Positions 12,801-21,290 of a DNA stretch of 64,000 nt are shown here, in pieces (the first letter of the stretch is position 1; each line of letters begins with the position of its first letter). A program made the translations under genes and the position numbers. Below the pieces are notes generated by a model. That model was not told the DNA's origin, ran no database searches, and was given only the letters and a program-made list of their open reading frames with translations. This DNA comes from Lepidonotus clava (lineage: Eukaryota > Annelida > Polychaeta > Phyllodocida > Polynoidae), in the NCBI GenBank assembly GCA_936440205.1, contig OW387146.1:25234458-25298457 (forward strand), given 5' to 3'.

Positions 12801-15800
12801 GAAGGGTGGGGAGAGGCAGGGTAGGTGTGTGGGAGGAAGGAGGAGGGTGGGGGGGGGGGGGGGGGGGGGGTTGGTAGGGCAGGAGGTACTGGTTTCATCC
12901 AGCCTTTTGCTGGTTCTAGCAAGATTCCCTGTGAACGCCGGCAACATGTGCTAGATCACGTGGGCTCACCTACACCGCTGGTATGTGGCGCGACTGATTG
13001 ATGAACTATATGTACCTCTGAAAGCAATATTTACATTGCAAACGTCTAAGAAATTATTTCCATACAGAATTTAGGTACTTTGGTAATCTAATTAGAGTCT
13101 ACAATAATCCCGAACAATTAGATTGCATTCGCAGTTCTTCACAGTAGGTAGTTTATCATTTTCATGTTTCCTAATAATTCAGTTTCAAGATGCACTACGT
13201 TAGATACGTTGGAGTGATAATTGGTTCCTGAGACGAGACTCCTTCTGGTAATAAGCCCCTTAGCCTGATCCCTAAACCTCCTCCCATGCCAAATACCCGA
13301 TCCTTAGTCTTACCTAACCAACGCTTAGCACTAACGTAAGCTAACATAACCCCCTTCTAGCCACAAACCTTTACGCCATTCCTAACCTAATTTCCCACAT
13401 TTGCGCGTCGCTTATTTAGGTTACAGAACGTTCCAAGCCCTTGAAATCGTTTCTTGATTGAGCTGTCATAGAAAGTTACTTGAATATTGGGTTGTTTCTT
13501 CTGTTTCGAGGACCCCCGTCGGACCCTCTTTACTCCAACAGCCCCATCCCCTCAGCTCAGAGACTACCTGACGTTTCCATGGCAACGCTCCCGACGGAAG
13601 CTTCTGGGAAGAGTGCTCCCACGGAAGGAGCTTATAGGGTGCAGGGTCTGGGTTTGAAACCTCCTCATGTGTTGCCGAAAAGCATACACTACTCCATGGC
13701 CCAAAGGGATTGAGAACTTCTTGTTTGAGAGTATCTCCTTCACATGTATTGCAACATTATATTGCTACAGTGGGGAATTCTTATATAAACTATCTAATTA
13801 TTACACATTTAAAACGTTCAAATCGCTAATCGATGGACAGTCAATATACGGAAATTTAGTGAAATGGGTATACTTATCAATTCGGAAGAATACTTTGTCC
13901 AGGACGAAATGTGTGTTACTATTTCATCTTTTCATCAAAATGCAGCTTAATGAAGTTCATTTTGTAACCTTGCAATAATCAAACTGAATCCTGAACTCTA
14001 TGCAACTTTAATGCAGCATAACTATTCTTAATCTAACCTCAAAAACCTCTCCATGAAACCATTTTCTGTTGCACGTTCTAGGATCTGTCACCCCCACCCC
14101 ACCCCATCCCCATTTTACATGTCAACCCATCTGTATCATTTTCAACCCTGATCAATGTTTCACATTCCTCCAGTAGGGGTCAGCCCCTCCCCTCACCAGG
14201 GGGAGCCACCTCCTCCTGGGTCAAGCTGGGCACTGGCAGGCAGCAGTAAAACATGACTGATGTAAGACTGGCACCAGCGAAATGGTCTGAGAACCGCAAG
14301 GCAATAAGGGGCCTTCCATTAAGTACGTACGCAAATTTTCCTAAGTTTTAGACCCCCTCATCCCCCCCTTGGACTACTGAACGCATTGGAAATGTACAGG
14401 AATGTACGCAAATTTTCAAAAATGTCAGACCCCCCCCCCCCTTGCTGCGTACATACTTAATGGAAGGTCCCCAAGATGGATGGCGTTTTGCTGGTTGCCG
14501 TGTCTTTGCCCGCCTGCCTTTACCCCTCCTTCCTCCAGGGTCTACCTTCTCCAGGTACCAGCCCCCTAGTCCCTCCTCCTGCCTCCTCCTGCCCTCACTA
14601 GGCTGCCCCCCTCCTCCTGCCCTACTTTGCACAGCTCAGATTTCACAGGCTTCGCGGATCAGGCTATTTTTAGACCTGGCCACAGGGGACGCCACTGTGC
14701 CACTTCTAGGAACACTCTCCAGGCGTAAACATGCACAGAAGGCTATAGAGCACAGACGCGGAAATGTGATTGGAGAGTGACGAGGATGCAGAAACTGTTA
14801 ATTGTTACAAATGTAGGCAGAGTAAATAATTTGCGAGTTGGCTTACTTTCAAAGGCAGCATGGAGTATTACTTTCTGGAAGATGGTCTAATACACTGTGT
14901 ACTCAGCATAATGTTCTATGGTGGACCGAAGGTTGCTTATTATGCTATAAACGATGTCTGTGAAAACACAATTTTTCTAATGACAGTGATTCAAAACTTT
15001 GAATATTGAAATACAACCAATCTATTGGAGTCACTTCGATTTTGATGCCGGATCCTGTGCACATTCGACTACTAATGGGAGCACCTTTTCTTTCAGGGTA
15101 AACACTGTAAATACGTTTCAGTTAACGTTTGAAGAGGCATTCTTTTAATTATAATGACCTAACTAAGTCTATCTCCTCTGCCAAGAGGTCTACGTGAGCA
15201 ATACGTGGCCGCCATGTTTTCTTTACTTGAGGCAACAAAAATGGGAGCCATCAATCTCTACCGCAGAGTTCTAGGCATAAGCCAAACTTGTCTAATGCGC
15301 TCTTCACCACAGCTCTCCTCTCCATTATCATGTCCTGAATATCAATTTATATTTTCAAAAGAAAACCATCTCTAGATGCTTCAACTCCTGCTTTATTGTG
15401 TTCTTATACCGTATCACAAATGCCTTTGTAAGAAGTAAATTCACTAATTTGTTACCAAAAGTTTTCCTCTTTCTTACCAGGCTGAATGGGATTTACGGTG
15501 GAGCACAAGCTGGAGATTTATGCGCAGTGGCGGAAGTGTAGAGTTTCCGCGCCTGCGCAGAGGAGGGCAGTCGTTTCAGCGGTAAACAAGCTGAGTCGGC
15601 GAGCAGCGCCCTCTTCGCCAGCCCCTGGAACTAAGAGCACTCCTGGGGCTTTTCTGCAACATCAGCAAATTTGTCGTTGATCCGGTCTCCCCACCTACCT
15701 GGGCCCTACCTGGCTCCCTGGAGTACTTCAGGCTGTATTCCACTAGCCAATTTTTACTCGCGATCGCAAAAAATCCAACTGAGAATACTTATAGTAATTA

Positions 15801-16841
15801 TAGATATGTTATATCGTTATAGGATAGAAAAATCGTTTTCAAACGATAGGTTACACGCCCGTCTTTCTATCATATTCTTCTTAATGAAAACTTAAAACAA
15901 GACACGTTCCCTATTGGCAGTTTCGCCTAGTGGAATAAAGGCTTTAAAATAAATCTTCCTATTTATCGGGGTTTTCGGACTGGGAGTTCGCATCCCAAGG
16001 AGTTATATGGTATTAAATACGTTTTGGTCTATATATTTATATTTTTTCTAAAAGAGGATTAGCCTTTTCCTAGTGGATGTTATGAACCAAAATTCTATTG
16101 AGGATTATATCTACATTAATGTACTCATAATGTTTATCATAATCTATTTATTTTGATAATCATTTGTAGACAAAATTAAGCATAGTCTCTCTAAACTAAA
16201 ATAATATATCTATATCTAGGGGAATGTAGAAAACAATTAATTTTATGCATTACTTTGTATTGAAAAGGAGGAAAGGACAAGCACAATATCTGGGTTAAAA
16301 TACTATATTCATTTATATCTTAAACTGTACAAAGACCGTTATGATCAGGTATTAACGTTTATTCCTGGCCCTGCTTCAATTTTATTTGTTGCTATTTTTG
16401 GAAACTGTCCCTAGTAGAAATGTGAAATTGCTATTTATAGTAATACTCAATTGTCGAATGCACATTCAAAGCTTTGAGTGTGTAGTGCTCAATTGTTCCA
16501 AATTTGAAAAGTTTAACCTGCTGCGTTTTAGATTTTTTAAAATTATTTTTACTTTTTACATGATTTCTGGGTAGTTTTTTGTGTGTGTATTCATACTGCA
16601 TTTTAACGGAAAAAATCCTCCAAACAACCTGCAAAAAAAGGGTTTTATGAGTGGGGCGCAAATCCACTGTTAGGCACAGACAGTAATGCAACAGAACGAA
16701 TAATAATCTCAATAGTAGAATTAAACCAATAATAATTCACATTTAACCCTTTTTCTCTTGATTTTTTCCTGCTGAATCAAACTCAAACTTTACCTTTCCG
16801 GCAATCACCCTCTGGTCACCTGCGGCTTCAGCACGAGACAT
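715..16841 (-). CDS. Calponin/transgelin-like CH-domain muscle protein gene (5' part; 3' exons lie left of the window)
   Basis: Spliced minus-strand gene. The joined exons give an N-terminus of MSRAEAAGDQRVIAGK followed by IAARYDPDAEE or LAARYSSEAEA, then a W-F pair and LVK-LAEKIREGTP, then NAPFKQ. This matches the start of a single type-3 calponin homology domain as in transgelin, calponin, Mp20 and myophilin: helix A with a conserved Trp, a G-x-x-L turn, and a basic linker leading to F-K-x-MENI, which should begin the next exon outside the window. Family members bind actin and are abundant in muscle. All junctions have GT-AG sites and compatible phases (0, then 2, then 0). The first intron is about 12-14 kb and carries GC-rich islands. 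The downstream CH half and any calponin-repeat tail are not in the window, so transgelin versus calponin cannot be decided. Confidence 0.8.
1880..2225. repeat. Degenerate tandem repeat, about 100-bp unit, three to four copies
   Basis: Each unit carries a version of TTGAATGGTTTGTAAGGGAA followed by a TGTCTGAT stretch and a run near CAATAACT. Copies begin near 1884, 1960, 2038 and 2125, with a fading copy at 2205. It sits directly beside exon 2b, inside the intron. Positions 812-1879 to its left show nothing else I can name. Confidence 0.6.
2288..2418 (-). CDS. CH-domain exon 2, version b (mutually exclusive pair)
   Basis: 131 nt from the acceptor ATTCAG to the donor CAA/GTGAGT, phase 0 in and phase 2 out. 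It encodes IAARYDPDAEEEVILWFKKL, then LDYDVTPGMVGVMNSLKNGQ and ALVK. It is paralogous to version a: AARY, EAEV/EEEV, W-F, PGM, LKNGQ and LVK are shared, while the helix surface charge differs (KKL versus AEL). It lies 62 nt downstream of version a in the gene direction, an intron so short that splicing a to b may be sterically hindered. Confidence 0.82.
2481..2611 (-). CDS. CH-domain exon 2, version a (mutually exclusive pair)
   Basis: 131 nt from the acceptor TTTCTAG to the donor AA/GTAAGT, phase 0 in and phase 2 out. It encodes LAARYSSEAEAEVRSWFAEL, then LGVELEPGMKQLENQLKNGQ and LLVK, which is helix A and the following loop of a CH domain with the conserved Trp. It has the same length, phases and position in the fold as 2288-2418, and the two introns flanking the pair use ordinary splice sites. 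Including both copies would duplicate helix A and shift the frame. Confidence 0.82.
2706..2800. repeat. Short direct repeat, three copies of a 22-base core
   Basis: The core GTTGAATGACAAATGTTTTC recurs near 2708, 2737 and 2772 with A/T-rich spacers. It lies about 100 bp upstream of exon 2a in the gene direction, so it occupies the region where the branch point and splicing enhancers would be. Confidence 0.7.
4598..4611. promoter_or_regulatory. RFX X-box-like palindrome
   Basis: GTAGCCATGGCAAC fits the RFX consensus GTNRCC-AT-RGYAAC. It lies about 300 bp downstream of the candidate exon 4917-5000 in gene orientation. Positions 2801-4597 otherwise contain only AT-rich intron. Confidence 0.4.
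4917..5000 (-). CDS. Candidate alternative N-terminal or cassette exon of the CH-domain gene
   Basis: An 84-nt open segment bounded by a pyrimidine-rich acceptor ending TTTCAG (just above 5000) and a donor CAG/GTACGT (just below 4917). Both edges are in phase 0, so it could be a 28-codon cassette between the first exon and exon 2. A Kozak-like GCCATGA at 4937 would instead start MTNKKKQ and join directly to LAARY or IAARY, giving a normal-looking short N-terminus with the rest as 5' UTR. I favour the alternative start, because the upstream part of the exon does not resemble any CH-domain sequence I know. Confidence 0.5.
5392..5492. promoter_or_regulatory. Cluster of nuclear-receptor half-sites
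   Basis: Within 100 bp are TCAAGGGCA (5392), TCAAGGGTGAAGGTCA (5430), GTGACCTCA (5462) and TCAAGGTCA (5484). The last is an exact ERR/SF-1-type extended half-site. It lies about 400-500 bp upstream of exon 4917-5000 in the gene direction, so it could belong to an internal promoter. The same repeated AGGTCA theme occurs in the transposon at 47115-50680, so a transposon origin is also possible. Confidence 0.35.
6369..6389. repeat. Poly-T tract of 21
   Basis: Uninterrupted T run followed by TTTATTTAA, in an AT-rich intron. It could be the poly-A end of an old minus-strand retroposon, but no target duplication is obvious. Confidence 0.7.
6917..7198 (-). other. GC-richer open segment of about 92 codons, unassigned
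   Basis: Open reading frame in a 52% GC island within a 30% GC intron, containing LEWLNPLKGEVLPLVGAWET and ending in a stop just after LPGKFP. I do not recognise the peptide and see no clean acceptor. It also carries an RFX/CRE-like palindrome (7059-7086), so a regulatory island is at least as likely as an exon. Confidence 0.25.
7059..7086. promoter_or_regulatory. Paired X-box-like arms around a CRE half-site
   Basis: A 28-bp near-palindrome: GTTGCCATGG, then TGACGT, then a mirrored arm ending CATGGCAAC. The arms match RFX half-sites and the centre matches a CRE half-site. Confidence 0.35.
7939..7995. repeat. Inverted repeat with arms of about 20 bp
   Basis: Left arm GGCCATACTGCAGCA pairs with right arm TGCTGTGCAGCAGTATGGGCC across a 14-bp loop. 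It may be a worn MITE or a hairpin. It is followed at 8016 by GGCGCCCCCTAGG, a CTCF-like core on the minus strand. Confidence 0.5.
8000..9560. other. GC-rich, strand-asymmetric intronic region without a supported gene
   Basis: Several blocks of C-rich (8160-8640) and G-rich (8690-8730, 9345-9400) sequence. Open frames here are short, overlap on both strands and lack splice context. No feature beyond base composition. Confidence 0.4.
9957..9997. promoter_or_regulatory. Two opposed CTCF-like motifs
   Basis: GGAACCAGGTGGCGC on the plus strand, and 14 bp later GCCCCCTAGTGG, whose reverse CCACTAGGGGGC is an exact match to the CTCF core CCASYAGRKGGC. CTCF exists across bilaterians. Occupancy here is inference. 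Confidence 0.35.
10680..10860 (+). repeat. G-rich polypurine tract
   Basis: About 180 bp of GGGGAGG-type repeats with G runs of up to 14, almost free of pyrimidines on the plus strand. It can form G-quadruplexes or triplex DNA. A similar tract is at 12785-12872. Long proline/histidine-like frames on the minus strand are by-products of this composition. Confidence 0.7.
11595..11660. promoter_or_regulatory. CpG-rich island with CTCF-like, NRF1 and ETS motifs
   Basis: CCACCAGATGGC (11595, exact CTCF core match), TGCGCACGCGCA (11624, NRF1-type) and GCGGAAGTA (11649, ETS/GABP-type). The combination is typical of CpG-island promoters or enhancers. No exon follows that I can support. Confidence 0.4.
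12681..12725. promoter_or_regulatory. NRF1 plus ETS motif island
   Basis: TGCGCATGCGCA at 12687 is a perfect NRF1 palindrome, followed at 12709 by CCGGAAGAT (ETS). It is flanked at 12785-12872 by a polypurine tract with a G run of over 20. Confidence 0.4.
14305..14474. mobile_element. MITE with GGGGCCTTCCATTAAG termini
   Basis: Ends GGGGCCTTCCATTAAGTACG and CTTAATGGAAGGTCCCC are inverted repeats. The interior holds a second copy of the ACGCAAATTTT motif and a C run. No coding capacity. Related worn copies occur at 33737-33880 and 43908-44055. Confidence 0.75.
14664..14673. promoter_or_regulatory. MEF2-type site in a GC-rich island
   Basis: CTATTTTTAG is an exact MEF2 consensus, in an island (14480-14790) with a CCAAT box in reverse near 14770. 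It lies about 2.1 kb inside the first intron of the muscle-type CH-domain gene. A second identical site is at 17815. Confidence 0.4.
15462..15575. promoter_or_regulatory. Acceptor-like tract followed by NRF1/ETS island
   Basis: A pyrimidine tract ending TTACCAG at 15480 looks like a plus-strand splice acceptor. After it come TGCGCA (15521), GCGGAAGTG (15530) and GCGCCTGCGCAGA (15549), again the NRF1 plus ETS pair. A plus-strand exon cannot be excluded: one frame reads LNGIYGGAQAGDLCAVAEV then stop. It has no upstream partner that I can find. Confidence 0.3.
15729..15946. mobile_element. MITE of the AAGGCTGTATTCCAC group
   Basis: Left end AGGCTGTATTCCACTAGCCA and right end CGCCTAGTGGAATAAAGGCT are inverted repeats. 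The interior is non-coding. It belongs with the better-preserved copy at 42746-43293. Confidence 0.75.
16794..16841 (-). CDS. First coding exon of the CH-domain gene
   Basis: Sixteen codons, MSRAEAAGDQRVIAGK, from an ATG in good context (AACATGTC) to the donor AAAG/GTAAAG. It ends in phase 0, which fits both copies of the next exon. The peptide aligns with the pre-CH segment of transgelins (x-R-E-V-Q-x-K-I). The upstream sequence on the minus strand is probably 5' UTR. I see no TATA box close by. Confidence 0.72.
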
Positions 16842-17740
16842 GTTGACAACTTGTTACTTGGTCGGCGAAAGACGAAGAAAGTAAAATCCAAGTTGGAGTT
16901 TGGGGGCCGGTGGAGGTCCTGGTGGGGCTGACTTTGCTCGGCGAGAAGAAACACCAAGCGGCGCGACTTGGCGAGATCCCTGCGAACTGCTAAGTGAGAG
17001 AGCTGAGCGGGGCGGCCCGAGATTTGGTCGGTTCCTGGGGGATCCCCCTCCCCCCAGCCCTGTTTTCCAACCCTTAGCGCCTGCCCCCTAGCACCCTCCC
17101 ACTTTGCCCCAAACGCCCAGTACTAAACCTCCATCCCATCCCTTGCCCCCTCCCACTTTGCCTCCCAAACCCCCACCTCAACTGCCCCCCTTCCATTCCA
17201 CCCTTCTACCACCTTGGGGATACCGTGTCTTCCTGTGCTCAAACTAACCCCCTCCCACCCACTCACCCACTCACCCACTCACCCACCCAGACCTCCTTCC
17301 ATGCCCCACCCCCGTCCCCTAGGCTCCACCTTTTCCAGTGGCAGCCATCTTGTTTTTGCTTTTCTGTAGCCCCCCTCTACCATAACCCACCGCCCCTAAC
17401 CCCCTTTTCCACATCCACCCTAGTCTCTCTACCCATTCCCCCAACCCACTCCCCTTTACCTATCCTATCCCTGCGTCCAATGCCCCCTCCCCCTGCCCCC
17501 CCCCCCCCTCCTCCCTAGCATATCGCTCTCCTAGAAACCGTCAGCAATAAAACACCCTCCCCTTCTTTCCCTCCTCCTTTCTCCCTTCCACCCTCCCACC
17601 CTCCGTCCCACCCCCTACACCTCACATACTCATTTCTTCCCTAGAAGCAGTCTACACAGAACTCCAACCCCACCCCCACTCCCTACACCCCTACCATACC
17701 CTACACCCCCTCCCTCCCCCATACCTCTTCCCACACCACA
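16842..17740 (-). promoter_or_regulatory. 5' flank of the CH-domain gene: GC-rich, strongly C-biased on the plus strand
   Basis: Directly upstream of the first coding exon. Positions 17040-17740 are nearly all C, T and A on the plus strand with repeated CCCC and CCCAC blocks and a (CACCCACT)n stretch at 17255-17290. The coding (minus) strand is therefore G-rich with many potential G-quadruplexes. Probably the promoter-proximal region and 5' UTR. I cannot place the start site. Confidence 0.45.
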
Positions 17741-17779
17741 AGTTGAAGCCACAAGCTTCAACGCAGCAGAATTTATCAG

Positions 17780-17824
17780 CCAATCAGAGAGCAGTTGGCA
17801 TGGACGCTGCGGGGCTATTTTTAG
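17780..17824. promoter_or_regulatory. CCAAT box and MEF2 site, possible muscle promoter or enhancer
   Basis: CCAATCAG at 17780 and CTATTTTTAG at 17815 (exact MEF2 consensus), in a CpG-containing block about 1 kb upstream of the first coding exon. Read on the plus strand, the spacing also resembles a CCAAT plus TATA-like promoter with a start near 17845, so a divergent transcript is possible. MEF2 control would suit a muscle CH-domain protein. Confidence 0.45.
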
Positions 17825-18325
17825 ATGCTCGCGGCTGCGGGACTGCTCAGAGAGTTGCTCGTATGATGACGAAATGCCGGCAAGGAAGGGAGAGGATTCT
17901 ATAGAGCCGAACGTTACATCAGAAAATGTTCGTGCAACATGGATGCAATTCGGTCATTTCTGCCATATTCTGTCCATATAATTTTAGACATGTTCCATGC
18001 TACAATGAACATTTCCATTCCATTGAATTCACTAAAATTGAACGTAGGCCTATATAATTTGTAGCTTGTCTGAAAATATCCCTTGCTTTTAAAGGTTATT
18101 TTGTGTTAAAAAGAATAAAATTATCAACGACTCGTCAATATCAGCGCGTCAATAACAAAACTACAACCTGAACAATCAGATAATGTTTATATTCAAATGT
18201 AACAAAAAGGGACCATAAACAAATATGAATAGGCCTTGGTCTACTACTAATTAAATGCACAGATTGTGTGCCTTGATAGACAATCACACGACCCAGGCCC
18301 TACAACTTCTCAGAAGTATTTATAA

Positions 18326-18397
18326 AACAGGGGCGCATCCTGGGGGGGGGGGGGGGGGGGGGAGGTCCAGGAAGTCCAGACCCCCCCCCCCCCAACC
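18326..18397. repeat. Opposed G and C homopolymers in a CAGGGGCGGATCC-type repeat remnant
   Basis: CAGGGGCGCATCCTGG leads into a G run of about 20, then a C run of 14. The start matches the terminal motif of the element at 32178-32376. The homopolymers may be partly an assembly problem. Confidence 0.5.
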
Positions 18398-18535
18398 TTA
18401 GATGGAAACCTGAAAAAGAGAAAATAAACAATATGTCGCACATTCATGTAATTGAATAGCATTTCAGTACATGTATGCGAACAATATTCATACAGTATGT
18501 GAAAAATATTCATTTCGATTCAATCCATTCGGTCC

Positions 18536-18870
18536 GCCATAGCAGCAGCTGCAGTGGGGGGTTGGGGTAGGCAGTTCAGACCCCAGGGATGAAGGGGTAG
18601 GGTTCTGCAGCCTTCTACTCCAGGAGCTGCAGCAGCAGCCACAGGAGGGGTACAGGAGGGGCCCTGGAGTCTGGGAGCATCCCTCCCCACACGGGATGCC
18701 TCTCATGCCATTCCAAATATGCCGCAAGGCTCAGGTACCGCGCTCCGCGAGATCCAGCGAGAAACGGCGAGACCTGGCCGAGACGTGGCGGGGGCACGGG
18801 GGTCTCCCTTTTCTCCACAGGGGGCCCGGTAGACGCTGCTTGCTGCTGATCTTTGGATAATCTTTTCAAA
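18536..18870. other. GC-rich island with long open frames on both strands
   Basis: An island of about 330 bp in AT-rich surroundings. The plus strand is open from 18541 to 18858 (includes VWEHPSPHGMPLMPFQICRK). The minus strand is open from 18869 to 18615 (starts MKRLSKDQQQAASTG). GT donor-like sites exist on both strands near 18734. I recognise neither peptide. It may be a 5' exon or promoter island of an upstream or divergent transcript, or no gene at all. Confidence 0.25.
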
Positions 18871-20394
18871 ACAAAGTATTGATTGCTAATTTCTGGAATT
18901 ATTTAACTATGGGCTATCTATGGCCGCTCCGCTAGCTGCCAAGCATCACAATTGTGCCTAGCTGACCTGCTTTGGTGGTGGTTTTCTTATGTGATTATCA
19001 TTTTGTTGAAATGTATGGGACTTTCTTATGAAATTAGTCTTTGCTTCAAACAGTAAAGACTTCGTATATGTAATATCTAACTTTTTTTCAGTTACTTCAT
19101 AGATGTTCATGGAAAAATATCAGTGTAGAAGTTCTATGCATTATTTGTAATATCCTGATCATTCACAGTCTGGAAAAAGAAATATTAGAAAAAACAATTT
19201 TCTGAAAACTAGAAAAGAAATATTAGGAAAAAAAGATCCTGAAGAGACCTCATACACTGTTATCTCCCATTTAGGCTACAAACTCCAAAAAAGCCTTCGG
19301 GGAGGTTGAATTGCATAGGGCCTATGCCTTGGTTGGATTCGCCGTAAGGTTGGGGGAGGGGTGGGGGGGTTACTGGTACATAATTATTTTTACAATCGGA
19401 AACAGCTCTGGAAAAGCCGTTTGTACTCTGTGAAATTACTCTTCCGGAAAGAAGGGACATAAATCAGTTTTCATATTTTTTGACAGTATGACTGTAGTCA
19501 TTATATACATAGGCCTGCTGCAACATTTCAGAATGTTTTTTTTTTATTCCCTTAGAATTTTCAACTGCAGGACTCTTTTCACAACAACAACCCCCCTCCC
19601 TCCCTCACACCCTCAGCTCCAGAGAACCGGTTCAGTCTAGTACCACACTAGACTACCAGGTGACCAACCAGCTATCATTCACCCTCATATTTCCATGACT
19701 CAGCACTTTCTCTCCCCACCCCTCTCCCTGCCCCCACCCGGGTCAACCCTACCCTGACCTTTGAACTCTGACCTCCAGTAACCCCTGCAGATCAAGAATT
19801 GCTTCTTTCTTAACTAGAGAATCAGGATGGAAGGGCATACTTTCGATTATTCAAGATTTGTCCTAGTATTTTAGGTTTTAATTGTATTTCCTGGTCTCTG
19901 TGTAGACAATTAAAACAAAAGTATACGGAACATATGCATGACACATTCCCTTTCATGTAAATGTTAAAAGAGTTTCTAAACTTACAAAAATATGTATCAT
20001 CAAATAAGCTAAAGAATATAGCCTACTAAAGTTCAATTTTAGATAATTGTTAACCTTATGAAATCTTTTCTTTAAAAAAAAATCATCTTGTTGTATTCAT
20101 TTAGATTGTACTTCCGTCTTCACTTAATGGTAATATGATATTGAAGTGATTGTATGTGGTTTGTTCTAATTCATTCCAAGATCTTTTCATAGAGGACTAA
20201 GAACCTGCAACAAGGATTGTTTCAACCCATCCCATCCACCTACCTAGGCCGCCCGCAGTTTTATTGAAAAACGTTTCTCATTTTTTGACCTATAAGTGTC
20301 ATGGTTGCTGGTAGTACCAGCGAGTTGAAGTACCCATGAAAGTTGGGGATGACAGGAGACAGACTAGGGGCAGGTGGGGAACGAGGGAACCAGC
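18870..20394. other. Gene-free stretch
   Basis: AT-rich with small C-rich patches (19590-19790). No supported exon, RNA gene or element. Confidence 0.5.
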
Positions 20395-21290
20395 TGAGAT
20401 ATATAGGTGAGAAGTTAGGTTCTGATGGAGTTATAATAAGCCCATCCCAACCCACATCAAAATTGTTTACTATTATGAGTCAAAATTATTGTTTACTAGG
20501 ATGAGATTTTTTCAAATATTATTTTATTAACATCTTCATGTAATAACATGTTCTTCCAGGTGCTAAGTGAGTAGTTATAGTGATGTAAGGATCTTTGACA
20601 ATTATATAAAGATAAGATATAAAGGTAAGAAGTCAGGATCTGATGGTGTTATGAAAAGCCCATCCCAGCCCACATCAAAATTAATGTTTACTACAATGAG
20701 ATGTAAAGGTGAGAAGTCAGATCTGATGGTGTTATGATAAGTCCATCACAGTCCACATCAAAATTAATGTTTACTATGATGAGATATAAAGGTGAGAAGT
20801 CTGGTTCTGATGGAGTTATAATAAGGCCATCCCAGTCCACATCAAAATTAATGTTAACTAGGATGAGATATAGAGGTGAGAAGTCAAGGTTCTGATGGTG
20901 TTATAATAAGCCCATCCCAGTCCACATTGAAATTAGTGTTTACTATGATGAGATATATAAGTGAGAAGTCAGGTTCTGATGGTGTTATAATTAGCCCATT
21001 TCAGCCCACATCAAAATTAATGTTTATTAGGATGAGATATATAAGTGAAAAGTCAAGGGACTGATGGTATTATAGTAAGCCCATCCCAGCCCACATTAAA
21101 ATTAATGTTTACCATGAGGAGATATAAAGGTAAGAAGTCAGGATCTGATGGTGTTATAATAAGCCCATTCAAGTCCACATTGAAATTAATGTTTACTACG
21201 ATAAGATATATAGGTGAGAAGTCAGGGTCTGATGGTGTTATAATAAAAACCCATCCCAGTCCACATTGAAATTAATATTTGCTAGGATGA
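20395..21290 (+). repeat. Minisatellite, about 83-84-bp unit, roughly ten copies
   Basis: Units begin near 20395, 20607, 20698, 20779, 20862, 20946, 21030, 21114 and 21201, each with AGATATATAGGTGAGAAGTC then TCTGATGGTGTTATAATAAG and a CCCATCCCAGTCCACAT block. Between the first two copies lies degraded sequence. Some neighbouring units keep one frame open (GSDGVIISP peptide), but there is no codon-level sign of a gene. Confidence 0.9.

Noticed and set aside
12588-12947. 119-codon frame on the minus strand
   Set aside because: Half of it is a poly-Pro run from the G tract at 12785-12872, and the rest spans the NRF1 island. No splice sites fit.
17225-17518. 97-codon proline-rich frame
   Set aside because: Low-complexity C-rich flank of the CH-domain gene, ending in a homopolymer.
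20876-21269. Frames repeating GSDGVIISP as a repetitive protein
   Set aside because: The frame follows the 83-84-bp minisatellite and breaks wherever the unit length changes. There is no splice or start context.
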